A stretch of 64,000 bases of DNA from Verrucomicrobiaceae bacterium (GTDB lineage: Bacteria; Verrucomicrobiota; Verrucomicrobiia; Verrucomicrobiales; Verrucomicrobiaceae). The position numbers were made by a program, and so were the translations under genes. Every line of letters starts with the position of its first letter. Within the stretch, counting starts at the first letter, position 1. The stretch lies in contig JAEUHK010000085.1 of assembly GCA_016795465.1 (NCBI GenBank), positions 1 to 64,000 on the forward strand, given 5' to 3'. Shown piece by piece: positions 1 to 7,998 of the stretch. The notes under the pieces were generated by a model. That model was not told the origin of the DNA, made no database searches, and was given only the letters and a program-made list of their open reading frames with translations.

Positions 1-1280
1 ACCAGATCGGCCTTCTGTTCGTCGGTGAAGTTCGGGCGACTCACACCACCACCCTGCTGCGGCGGGAGGCGCAGCGGCGGGGAGAGATTCGGGTTGTTCA
101 CGACCTGCGTGCTGTAGAAGTCCACCACCTCCTCCAGCGTGGCAAAGCGGCCGTCGTGCATGTAGGGCGCGGTGAGCTCGATGTTGCGCAGGGAGCCGAC
201 CTTGAACTTGCCGTTGTCGCCCGCCAAGCCGGTGACGGCACCTTTGCCACGATCGACATACGGGAACTCGAGGCCGTTGTTTAAGATATTCGGGCCGGGA
301 ACGAAGTTGTCCGTGCCGTGGCAGGCACTGCAACTGCCCGCTGCGTTGAAGAGCTGGCGTCCGCGCTCCTCGGATTGGGTCCAGTTGGCACCGATGGAGA
401 AATTCGGGCGGGCGGCATCGTAGCGGGAGCTCACGGAGATGATCGAGCGCACAAACTGCGCGAGCGCCTTCGAGATGCGATCCGAGGTGACACCGGGGCT
501 GCCGAAGACCTGCGTGAAGAGATCGACGTAGAAGGGTTCCGCCCCCAGGCGGGCCTCCAAAGCGGGGAGCGTCATGCCCATCTCAACGGCGTTTTGAATC
601 GGCTGCAGCACCTGGATTTCCAGCGTGGCGGAGCGTTCATCCCAGAAGAAGGACTGGCGCTGATACCAGCGGGCATTGCTGAGGCCCATCGAGTTGCGAT
701 CCGTGCGTCCGCCCTCGAAGCCTTTGCTGAACCGATCGGGATCGGAGAAGCCGTGCGCCTGCTGGTGGCAGGAGGAGCAGGAAATCGTCTGGTTCAGCGA
801 GAGACGTTTGTCGTAGAAAAGGATGCGCCCGAGTTTGGCACCGGCATCGCTGGTGACGTTTGTGCCTGGCATGTTGTCCTGGTTCGAGATCGGCGGGACA
901 GCGAAATTGGCGGGCAGCGTGGGATTGTCGTAGTCGTAGGGCGTGACGGGCAGGTTCACCGCGGTGGCCAGCGTGCTGGTGATGCTTCCCTGCAGCGCGG
1001 CGGAGTAGGAGGTGCGGTAGAAGAGGTTCGTCGTGGAGGGCGCATGCGCCGTGGTGCAATCGAGCCGGCCGTTGTGGACCTTGTAGTTCTGCACGTTCGT
1101 CCAGTTCAGGAGATCGGGGGAGCTTTGCAGCGTCCAGACGTGATCGCCTGGATCGATGATGGTCACGCGGCTGGTGTTCGCCGCCGCGCCGGGCGCGAAG
1201 CTGATCGACGAACCTGCCGGAAGCTGGGCCTGAGCCACCGTGGCGGCGGTGAGAGCGAGGAGAAGGAGACGGGATTTCAT
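1..1280 (-). CDS. Di-heme cytochrome c peroxidase family protein (3' end cut by window edge)
   Basis: The reading frame starts at an ATG at 1280 and is still open at base 1, so about 426 residues are visible and the C-terminus is missing. Residues 1-19 form a signal peptide (MKSRLLLLALTAATVAQAQ). Residues ~30-100 form a small beta domain with the 'W-LQSSPDLLNWT' signature seen in many verrucomicrobial exported proteins. The catalytic part follows, with heme motif CSSCH at residues 168-172 and CSACH at 317-321. 'PYMHDGRFATLEEVVDFY' near the end is typical of CcpA/MauG-type peroxidases. Such proteins reduce H2O2 or carry out related oxidations in the periplasm, using two c-type hemes. The genes downstream on the same strand are also exported proteins. 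The family call is firm; the substrate is unknown. Confidence 0.9.
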   Translation of the reverse strand, partial: MKSRLLLLALTAATVAQAQLPAGSSISFAPGAAANTSRVTIIDPGDHVWTLQSSPDLLNWTNVQNYKVHNGRLDCTTAHAPSTTNLFYRTSYSAALQGSITSTLATAVNLPVTPYDYDNPTLPANFAVPPISNQDNMPGTNVTSDAGAKLGRILFYDKRLSLNQTISCSSCHQQAHGFSDPDRFSKGFEGGRTDRNSMGLSNARWYQRQSFFWDERSATLEIQVLQPIQNAVEMGMTLPALEARLGAEPFYVDLFTQVFGSPGVTSDRISKALAQFVRSIISVSSRYDAARPNFSIGANWTQSEERGRQLFNAAGSCSACHGTDNFVPGPNILNNGLEFPYVDRGKGAVTGLAGDNGKFKVGSLRNIELTAPYMHDGRFATLEEVVDFYSTQVVNNPNLSPPLRLPPQQGGGVSRPNFTDEQKADL

Positions 1281-1426
1281 GGGAGGGGTGCTGGTTACTC
1301 CCGAGTTAGTCCCGCGAGGATAAACCGCCCTCGGACGCGAAGATGAATAGAAAGTTATCTTTGCGACTTTTCGCCGCACTCGTCGGACGAGTCTGACCTG
1401 TCCGACACGTCAGACATTCGTGCGCC

Positions 1427-3763
1427 TCACTTCCTCACATAAAACAGCGCCCGGTCGTGGCAGAGGAGGACGAGGTCGAGCTTGCCGTCGTTGTTGAGGT
1501 CGAGGGCGGTGTAGTCGTGGGGTTCGTTTTCGCGGCCGGACTTGCCGCGGAAGTGGGGATCGGTCTCGAAGATGCGGAAGTGCATGCGGCTGGTCCATTC
1601 CTTGGTCTTTGCCTCGGGCTGGAAGAACTCGATGACACGGCTCTTCGCGGTGTCGAGCAGGGCGAGGTCATCGGTGTCGAGGCCGGAGAAGCTGGCGGCG
1701 ATCAAATCACTCGGCTGCGTGTCTTTGAGCTCGCTGTCAAAGGTGCTCACGGTCTCAAGCTGGAGCGAATCGCCATCGAGCGGGGTGATTTGGAAGCTGC
1801 TTTTGCCGAGCAGCAGCAGGCGCTGGTTCACGAGACGGATCAAATCGGGCGTCATCGCGGGCAGGGGATGGCTGTGCTGGCTGCGGTAAACGCCATCGGC
1901 TCCGGCAGTGAGGTCGTAGAGCTTGCTGTGGGCGGTGTCGATGAGCGTGACGCGGAGTTTTTTGTCCGCGTCGCGGTTCAGCAGGGCGGTGTGGATCTCG
2001 GCGCTGGCATCGGGGGCATTGAATTGCTCGACGATACTCGCTTTGCCATCGGCACCGACGCGGAAGACGCGGGCAAGCTGCTCGCGGGCGATGACGAACT
2101 CGTCCTTTCCATCGCCATCGAGATCGCCGGTGGTGAGGGCGCCCGGCGTGAGCTTGCTGACAAAGGTATCCGGAATGCCTTCGACGCGTTTGAAGGGCGT
2201 TTTGCTATCCGCGGTGCTCACGAGCACCTGCATGGCTCCGATGCTCGAAAACACGGCGAGATCGCCTTTGCCATCTTGATTGGCATCGAGCACGCGGAGG
2301 GCGCTGACGCGGCTGTTTCCGGTCAAAGCACTGAGTTCGAGACTGGCGGTGGTGAATTTCTTTTCCTTCGCGGTGATGCTGAGGAGCTGCGGCTTTGATT
2401 TGATCTCGATGACGGCGTGGATCGCACCGGCGATGGTGCCGATGCTGCCGCTGGTGAGCGTGAGCAGCGTCTCGCCTTCCTTGGCTTGATAAACGATCTC
2501 GGGATAGCTGAGGCGGCCTTCGTTCCATTTCGCGATGCCGATGGCTTTCTCGGTGGTGCTCAAAAGGATGAGCTCGGGCTTCGAATCGCCATCCGCATCG
2601 GCGATGAGCATGGACTCGACACCGCCAAGAATGGGAAACTCACGTCCCTGGCTGAAGCCGCCGTTTTTCTGGCCGCTGAAAAGCCACAAGCGGGCGCTTT
2701 TTGGCTCGGACATGATCACGTCGGCATTGCCATCACCAGTGAGATCGCCGTAGGCCACGGCACCGCCTTTGCTTTCGGTGGGCGGCATGGCGTAGCGGAT
2801 GGTGGAGGAGCGGTCGCTATCCGGCTCGGCCTTGGCTTGAGTGAGACGAGCCACTTCGATCATGCCGGTTTCGTTTTGAATCCACGCCACGCCGGTCTTG
2901 CCACCGCCGAGACGCACGGGATGCAACCAGTGACGGCTGGCGGGGATCTCGATGCGCCATTCCTCGCCAAAGCTTTTGTCCTCCTGCTGGAGGCGCACGA
3001 GCAGCGCATCGCCTTCCGGAGCGGTGTAAAAGAGATCGGGCTTCGCGTCGGCATTCAGATCGGCGACATGCAGACCTGCGCAGCCGCTCTCACCGAGGGC
3101 GTAAGTCAGCGGATCGGCCCACTCGCCGGCCTTGTCCTTCTGAGTGAGGATCATGAGCCGCGTGCTGGTGAGCAAAGCGAGATCGGTTTTGCCATCCGCA
3201 TTCAAGTCAGCGGCGGCGAGCACCTCGGTGTCCTCGGAGGTGGAATCGAGCGCGAAGTCCTTTTTCACCGTCCAGCCGCCTTTGGCGTCCTGCAGGCGGA
3301 GCACGAGCTTGTCGTCATCGGTGATCGCGGCGAGGTCGGGCTTTTTATCGCCATTCCAATCGCCCACGGCGAGGGCAAAGGCCGCGTGGCCGAGAACGAG
3401 CGGTTGTTTGTCAAAGCGGGAGACTTCGAGAATCGGGTTCCAGCGATCCTCGCGGGAGGTTTTCTCCGGCTCGCCGGGCTTCACGCCGTCTTTGCGTTGC
3501 AGCAGGATCTCGATGCGGGCGCGGTCGGCATTGATGATGGCGATGTCGGTGAGGCCATCGCCATTGAAATCCGCCGCGCGAGGCGAGCCAGTGGCCCAAT
3601 CGAGCTTCACGACTTCGGGGCCGTCGAAGTAGAGAGGGGCGGAAAATGCGGTCGAGGCCAGCATTAGAGCCGCCAATCCGACTCCGCCTGTGACTCCTCC
3701 TCCGACTCGATGCGGCGAAGACTTCTGCGACAGGCAGGCGGAGAGAAAAGAGCGCGGTTTCAC
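1427..3763 (-). CDS. Exported FG-GAP/VCBS-repeat beta-propeller protein
   Basis: This 778-aa protein carries at least nine calcium-binding D-x-[ND]-x-D-G-x-x-D loops, such as DFNGDGLTDIA, DWNGDKKPDLA, DLNADGKTDLA, DLDGDGKDEFV and DLNNDGKLDLV. They are spread over the whole length, as in FG-GAP/VCBS propellers. The start codon chosen is GTG at 3763, because the hydrophobic export signal (GLAALMLASTAFSA) lies at residues 29-42 and needs the upstream basic residues. The segment between the basic N-terminus and the hydrophobic core is encoded by a repeat (see 3678-3799), so the signal peptide is unusually long. The likely place is periplasm or cell surface, and the role unknown. The gene runs the same way as the two exported genes behind it. 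Confidence 0.8.
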   Translation of the reverse strand: MKPRSFLSACLSQKSSPHRVGGGVTGGVGLAALMLASTAFSAPLYFDGPEVVKLDWATGSPRAADFNGDGLTDIAIINADRARIEILLQRKDGVKPGEPEKTSREDRWNPILEVSRFDKQPLVLGHAAFALAVGDWNGDKKPDLAAITDDDKLVLRLQDAKGGWTVKKDFALDSTSEDTEVLAAADLNADGKTDLALLTSTRLMILTQKDKAGEWADPLTYALGESGCAGLHVADLNADAKPDLFYTAPEGDALLVRLQQEDKSFGEEWRIEIPASRHWLHPVRLGGGKTGVAWIQNETGMIEVARLTQAKAEPDSDRSSTIRYAMPPTESKGGAVAYGDLTGDGNADVIMSEPKSARLWLFSGQKNGGFSQGREFPILGGVESMLIADADGDSKPELILLSTTEKAIGIAKWNEGRLSYPEIVYQAKEGETLLTLTSGSIGTIAGAIHAVIEIKSKPQLLSITAKEKKFTTASLELSALTGNSRVSALRVLDANQDGKGDLAVFSSIGAMQVLVSTADSKTPFKRVEGIPDTFVSKLTPGALTTGDLDGDGKDEFVIAREQLARVFRVGADGKASIVEQFNAPDASAEIHTALLNRDADKKLRVTLIDTAHSKLYDLTAGADGVYRSQHSHPLPAMTPDLIRLVNQRLLLLGKSSFQITPLDGDSLQLETVSTFDSELKDTQPSDLIAASFSGLDTDDLALLDTAKSRVIEFFQPEAKTKEWTSRMHFRIFETDPHFRGKSGRENEPHDYTALDLNNDGKLDLVLLCHDRALFYVRK

Positions 3764-3799
3764 GACGAGGAGGAGGCGGAGTAGGAGTCGGAGGAAGAT
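3678..3799. repeat. Imperfect inverted pair of Pu/Py-rich repeats around the propeller gene start
   Basis: A CCGACTCCGCCTGTGACTCC-type arm (3678-3708) is matched in reverse complement by a GAGGAGGAGGCGGAGTAGG-type arm (3769-3799). The left arm lies inside the first codons of the propeller gene and encodes the Gly/Val/Ser-rich middle of its signal peptide. A similar purine-rich stretch sits at 5680-5712 just upstream of the next gene. This looks like a dispersed repeat family rather than coding sequence. A terminator role is not excluded. Confidence 0.45.
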
Positions 3800-3811
3800 T
3801 CGCTGACGCGG

Positions 3812-5677
3812 TTACTTGCCTTCCACAGGCGTCGAGAGCATCTGGATGTGCAGGGCATCGGGATGAGCGTAACTGCCGCTCATCATCGTGCCGAAGTACT
3901 TCTGGAAGGTGGCATCGGAGGGACGGTTCTTGGAGTCCACGAACTTCGCGAGGGCATCGCCAGCAGCCTCGGCGGGCTTAGCATCTTCATCGCCGCCTTT
4001 CGCGGGGCCTTTGCCGGGACCTTTTTTCTTGGTGGCGGACTTCTTCTGCGTGGCGGCCTGCTTCGAGACCATCTCCATGGCGTTGAAGATGGTGCTGATC
4101 ATCTTGCTGGAATCGGTGACGCCGAGGCCGTTGAAGCCTTTCGGCAGCAGAGCGATCTGCGCCTGGGCTCGCGGAGTTTCCCAGATGGAGGTGCCGGAGG
4201 GGTCTTTCATGCGGCCGAGCAATTTGCGCAGCGCATCGAGCTTGCCGGTGCCGATGAGGAGATGCTTGCCGGTGTTCACATACGCGATCTCTGGCATCGC
4301 GGAGGTGCCGCTGCCACCACCGCTGGCCTTCAGCGTGTTCACTTGGTAGCCTAGGTAATCACTCTCATCGAAAGCGGCGAAACCCATGCCGCCGAGGGCG
4401 TTTTGGATGCCTTTGAGCGCGACGCCGAGCTTCTCGCTGTTTTTGATTTTGAACCCCATGACCTCGCTCTGGACCTTTCCATCGCTGTCGCTGACCTGGA
4501 AGTTTTCGCCGTCGAGACTGCCGAAGAAGTCATCGCGGATTTTGAAGCCGTTTTGCTGCTCGAAGCCGGCGAGATACATGTTTGCCATCATGCCCATCTG
4601 CGGGCTGAGCTTCGTGACCATGCCCATGAGGCCGTCATACATCTTGAGCCATTCCACCGTCGAAACCTGGGCGCTGGCCACATCCTCGGCGATGAAGGCA
4701 GGCAGCTCGACCTCCTTCGCACTGCTGGAAACCCACGAGAGAATGCCGGCGGGCTTTTCGGGATGGAAAACGAGCACGTCGGAGCGAGAGCGGTCATCGG
4801 CAAAGTCGAGCGTGATGGCGATTCCTTTGAACTCATTCAGCCCGATGGCCTCGAGGATCTGCTCGGGCTTCATATCGCCGAGCGGATTCGGCGCGGCTTT
4901 TTTGCCTTCCTCCTTCTTTTGAGCCTCGGCGATACCTTTCTTCACGAGATCAAGGATGCGGCTGCCGTTGAAGTAGAGCGTGAGATCCGCCACGCCTTCA
5001 CGGAGCTGCCCGAGACGCTCAAAGTGGCCGCGAACCTCGTCGCTGGCCTCGCCGCTGCCGGATTTCACGGCGCCGATCATGTATTCCATGAGCTTGCGAT
5101 TGGTGGCCTCGATCATGACGCCATCGACAAAGCAAAACGCATCCACCCACGGTGCATCCGCCTCGTCCGATTCCGTGGCGATGCTCACGCTGACGCCCGC
5201 GATGTCGGTGGTGCTCTCTTTGAGATCGGGATGCTGCTCCTTCTTCATGTGCTCGCGATGCTTGCGCTTGTGCTCCTCCTGAAGGGCCTGGTTTTCGGAG
5301 GCGTCGCTGAGGCCGATGAAGGGCACCGACTTCGTCTTCTCCATCTCCGCGGTATCACTGACCACGATGAAGGCCACGGCAGGACCTTTTTCATCCTTCA
5401 TCGTGTCGTAAAGACCGGTGCCATAGATGCCTTTGAAGTATTTGTCCCACGGCGTCTCGCCATCTTCCTTCATCGGCTCCAGCCAGCGCTTCGCCTCCTC
5501 GTCTTGCATGAACTTGCCAAAGGAGCTCTTGTCCCAATCCGCGAGCAGCTCGGGGATGTTTTTGAAGGCGATGATGCCGACGGTGTCCTTCGGCATGAGG
5601 TTGATCCATTGCTCGACCTTCTCCGCCGCGAAGGCAGGAAGAGCGAGAAGCAGGGTGGTGAGGAGGAGGGTTTTCAT
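3812..5677 (-). CDS. Exported protein of unknown function (621 aa)
   Basis: The ATG at 5677 is followed by a clean signal peptide (MKTLLLTTLLLALPAFAAEK). The mature protein is soluble-looking, with the opening 'INLMPKDTVGIIAFKNIPEL' and alternating sheet/helix segments. This loosely recalls DUF3352-like exported proteins. A Lys/Ala/Gly-rich low-complexity linker (QKKSATKKKGPGKGPAKGG) lies near residues 545-565. I saw no catalytic motif. The gene lies 45 bp downstream of the HtrA-like protease and 48 bp upstream of the propeller gene, so the three may be co-transcribed. Function is not assigned. Confidence 0.7.
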   Translation of the reverse strand: MKTLLLTTLLLALPAFAAEKVEQWINLMPKDTVGIIAFKNIPELLADWDKSSFGKFMQDEEAKRWLEPMKEDGETPWDKYFKGIYGTGLYDTMKDEKGPAVAFIVVSDTAEMEKTKSVPFIGLSDASENQALQEEHKRKHREHMKKEQHPDLKESTTDIAGVSVSIATESDEADAPWVDAFCFVDGVMIEATNRKLMEYMIGAVKSGSGEASDEVRGHFERLGQLREGVADLTLYFNGSRILDLVKKGIAEAQKKEEGKKAAPNPLGDMKPEQILEAIGLNEFKGIAITLDFADDRSRSDVLVFHPEKPAGILSWVSSSAKEVELPAFIAEDVASAQVSTVEWLKMYDGLMGMVTKLSPQMGMMANMYLAGFEQQNGFKIRDDFFGSLDGENFQVSDSDGKVQSEVMGFKIKNSEKLGVALKGIQNALGGMGFAAFDESDYLGYQVNTLKASGGGSGTSAMPEIAYVNTGKHLLIGTGKLDALRKLLGRMKDPSGTSIWETPRAQAQIALLPKGFNGLGVTDSSKMISTIFNAMEMVSKQAATQKKSATKKKGPGKGPAKGGDEDAKPAEAAGDALAKFVDSKNRPSDATFQKYFGTMMSGSYAHPDALHIQMLSTPVEGK

Positions 5678-5722
5678 GGCAAAGGGAGGAGGAGACGGAG
5701 GCAGAGGCGGAGACGGATTGGA

Positions 5723-6670
5723 TCATTCCGCCGCAGGCGGCGGGAGATAGCGGAAGCCGGCGTTGGGATTGCGGGGATCGAAGGCGAAGGCCTCGCGGTT
5801 CTTGAGGAAGAGCTTCAGCATGTTCGCCGGGATGGAGAAGCCGAGGCCTTCGACGCCGACGCCGGCGGCTTTCATGTTGTTCACGCCCACGACTTCGCCT
5901 TTGAGATTGAAGAGCGGGCCGCCGGAGTTGCCGGGATTGATTTGGGTCGTGCTCTGAATGTACCAGCGGCCGCTGTTTTCACGGGCACGGATGCTGACGA
6001 TGCCCTGCGACACGCTGCGCTCCAATCCGAGCGGGCTGCCGATGGCGAAGACCTGCTGGCCCTGCGTGAGCGCATCGGAATCGCCGATGGGGACGAAGGG
6101 CAGGCTCTTCACGGCCTCCTCGTCGTCGATTTGAAGGATGGCGAGGTCGAGGTAGCCATTCATGGCGATGATCTTCACCTTCGTGAACGACTGCTTCTCC
6201 AGGCCACCCTGCTTCTTTTTGTAAACGAGCACGGTGATCTCACGCTCGCCGGCGATGACGTGCTGGTTGGTGATGACATGGCCCATCTTATTAATGATGA
6301 AGCCGGAGCCGAGGCCCGAGGCGGTCTGGATCTGCACCACGGCCTCCGCGACACGTTGGACGTTCTTTTCGACCGTCATGGCTTCGCGGGCTGGCTCGAC
6401 GAAGTACATGTCCTCGCTCTGTGCGGCGGCTTTTTGACCTGCGGCGGCGTTTTTGTCCGCCTCCTTCTCGATGCGGGCGATGTCCGCATGCGGCAGCGTG
6501 ACGACGGTGGAGCCGAGATCGAGCACGACGGCATCGTCACGCACCTTCAGCACCTCGGCACGGAGCTCGGAGCCGTTTTTGAGCACGACGAGCATCGTCT
6601 CCGCCGCCGGAGCAGCCGTCACGAGCAGGCCAAACGCCGCGAGCGGCACGAGGAGGGTCTTTTTGGACAT
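5723..6670 (-). CDS. HtrA/DegP-like S1C serine protease without a PDZ domain
   Basis: The start at 6670 is chosen because it opens directly on a signal peptide (MSKKTLLVPLAAFGLLVTAAPAAE); an upstream in-frame start would add 38 unlikely residues. The protein is 315 aa. Residues 25-68 form a small beta domain (KNGSELRAEVLKV...). The trypsin-like fold follows with the triad His137 (TNQHV), Asp175 (LDLAIL) and Ser249 (GNSGGP). There is no PDZ domain after residue ~300, unlike DegP or DegS. The C-terminus ends in Pro/Ala. It is probably a periplasmic quality-control or processing protease, and heads the leftward exported-protein run. secG is divergent from it. Confidence 0.85.
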   Translation of the reverse strand: MSKKTLLVPLAAFGLLVTAAPAAETMLVVLKNGSELRAEVLKVRDDAVVLDLGSTVVTLPHADIARIEKEADKNAAAGQKAAAQSEDMYFVEPAREAMTVEKNVQRVAEAVVQIQTASGLGSGFIINKMGHVITNQHVIAGEREITVLVYKKKQGGLEKQSFTKVKIIAMNGYLDLAILQIDDEEAVKSLPFVPIGDSDALTQGQQVFAIGSPLGLERSVSQGIVSIRARENSGRWYIQSTTQINPGNSGGPLFNLKGEVVGVNNMKAAGVGVEGLGFSIPANMLKLFLKNREAFAFDPRNPNAGFRYLPPPAAE

Positions 6671-6801
6671 CACGGCCGGAAAGCTAAGCAGTCCCGCGAG
6701 GGGAGACGAGGACTTTTTGAATGGTTTTGGCCTCTCCGGTCCTGCCGGGTGGCGACGGGCACCGGCCCGGAATGCCGCTTGCAAAGGTGGAAACCGCCCC
6801 C

Positions 6802-7413
6802 ATGTTCGCGCCCCTTTTCCCCTACCAGCCTATGTTGATCGGTATTCTCACGGTGGTCGAAGTCCTCGTCTGCCTGCTCCTCATTCTCATCGTCCTCATG
6901 CAGCGTCCGCGCCAGGAGGGCCTCGGTGCCTCTTTCGGCGATTCCATGACCAGCCAAGTCTGGGGTGCGCAGACCACGAACGTCCTCCAGAAGTTCACCG
7001 TCTATCTCGCCGTGCTGCTTTTCGTCCTCACGCTGTCCCTCGCGGTGCTCACCGCCCGCGAACAGGCCCCCGAGAAGTCCAAGCTCTTTGGTGACAAGCC
7101 CGCCACGCCGCCGCCTGCTCCCGCCGCCCCGGCCACGCCCGGCCCGATCTCCGTGACGCCGGCTCCTGCCGCTCCCGCCACGCCTGCTCCGGCCCCCGCC
7201 GCCGCTCCGAAGGCCGAGGAAAAGAAAGCCGATGCCCCCAAGGCTGACGCTCCGAAAGCGCCTGCGACTCCCGCTCCTGCCGCCGCCAAGGCCCCCGAGG
7301 CCCCGAAACCGGCCGCTGAAGCTCCGAAGCCCACCGCCGCTCCCGCGACGACCTCGGCCCCGGCTCCCGCACCTGCTCCGGCCGCTCCCGCCACCCCGGC
7401 CCAGCCGAAGTAA
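6802..7413 (+). CDS. secG: Preprotein translocase subunit SecG with long Ala/Pro tail
   Basis: SecG is the small accessory membrane subunit of the SecYEG protein-export channel. Two transmembrane helices are visible (LIGILTVVEVLVCLLLILI and VYLAVLLFVLTLSLAVL), joined by the SecG-type loop 'MQRPRQEGLGASFGDSMTSQ'. About 110 residues of Ala/Pro/Lys low-complexity sequence follow, which normal SecG (about 75-110 aa) lacks. I chose the ATG at 6802, which has AAGGTGG at 6784-6790. An ATG at 6832 is an alternative and opens straight on the first helix. A strong terminator follows at 7441. Confidence 0.85.
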   Translation: MFAPLFPYQPMLIGILTVVEVLVCLLLILIVLMQRPRQEGLGASFGDSMTSQVWGAQTTNVLQKFTVYLAVLLFVLTLSLAVLTAREQAPEKSKLFGDKPATPPPAPAAPATPGPISVTPAPAAPATPAPAPAAAPKAEEKKADAPKADAPKAPATPAPAAAKAPEAPKPAAEAPKPTAAPATTSAPAPAPAPAAPATPAQPK

Positions 7414-7440
7414 GCGGCCACCTCAGCATCCCATCTCCGA

Positions 7441-7469
7441 GAGGAAGGCCCCCACGCCTTCCTCTTTTT
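7441..7469 (+). terminator. Rho-independent terminator after secG
   Basis: A perfect 9-bp GC-rich stem (GAGGAAGGC, 7441-7449, pairing with GCCTTCCTC, 7456-7464) and a 6-nt loop are followed directly by TTTTT. It lies 27 bp after the secG stop and before the osmC-like gene. Confidence 0.9.
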
Positions 7470-7515
7470 CTATCCGTCCATCACTCCCGTTCTCCAACAC
7501 TCCACCTCCGCTCCC

Positions 7516-7929
7516 ATGGCTGTCTCCATCACTGTCGATTACACCGGCGATCTCCGCTGCCAGGCCACCCACGGCCCCTCGAAGAACACCCTCATCACCG
7601 ACGCCCCCGTCGATAACTGCGGCAAAGGGGAGTCCTTCTCCCCCACCGACCTCGTCGCCACCGCGCTCGCCTCCTGCATGGCCACCGTCATCGGCATCAA
7701 GGCGCAGCAGAAGCAGCTCGATGTCACCGGCATGAAGGTCAGCGTCGAAAAGCACATGAGCGAGGACAGCCCGCGCCGCATCGTGCGCCTGCCCATCACC
7801 ATCGAGATCCCGCTCCCGCCCGATCACCCCGAGCGCAAGCTCCTCGAAGCCACCGCCCTCGGCTGCCCCGTCCACCACAGCGTCCACCCGGACATCGACA
7901 AGCCGGTGACCTTCGTCTGGAAGGCGTGA
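7516..7929 (+). CDS. OsmC/Ohr-family protein (peroxide/hydroperoxide reduction)
   Basis: This 137-aa protein has the full OsmC layout. The two redox cysteines are Cys54 in 'ALASCMATVIG' and Cys117 in 'GCPVHHSVHP', as in thiol-dependent hydroperoxide reductases. 'SFSPTDLVATALASC' is the standard family core. It is cytosolic, with no signal peptide. It stands alone between the secG terminator and the convergent sbcC gene. It is closer to the general OsmC/YhfA branch than to Ohr, but I cannot decide that from sequence alone. Confidence 0.9.
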   Translation: MAVSITVDYTGDLRCQATHGPSKNTLITDAPVDNCGKGESFSPTDLVATALASCMATVIGIKAQQKQLDVTGMKVSVEKHMSEDSPRRIVRLPITIEIPLPPDHPERKLLEATALGCPVHHSVHPDIDKPVTFVWKA

Positions 7930-7937
7930 GCCGAGCC

Positions 7938-7998
7938 GTAGAACGAGTTTTCCAACTCGTTTCAGGAACGGATGAACGAGTTGGAAAACTCGTTCTAC
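7938..7998. repeat. REP-like inverted pair between osmC-like gene and sbcC
   Basis: GTAGAACGAGTTTTCCAACT at 7938 recurs in reverse complement at 7975-7998. Each arm is itself a hairpin (AACGAGTT-TTCC-AACTCGTT). The sbcC stop codon (TAG, complement of 7995-7997) is supplied by the right arm. The same element occurs inside sbcC at 9077-9136. It may act as a bidirectional terminator between two convergent genes. Confidence 0.85.

Noticed and set aside
2417..3667. 416-codon plus-strand frame opposite the propeller gene
   Set aside because: The minus-strand frame has nine calcium-loop motifs; the plus-strand product is a mirror of them.
4403..6838. 811-codon open frame on the plus strand opposite two exported-protein genes
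   Set aside because: It is antisense to genes with signal peptides, catalytic triad and family motifs, and its own translation is compositionally biased with no domain. Long antisense frames are common at this GC content.
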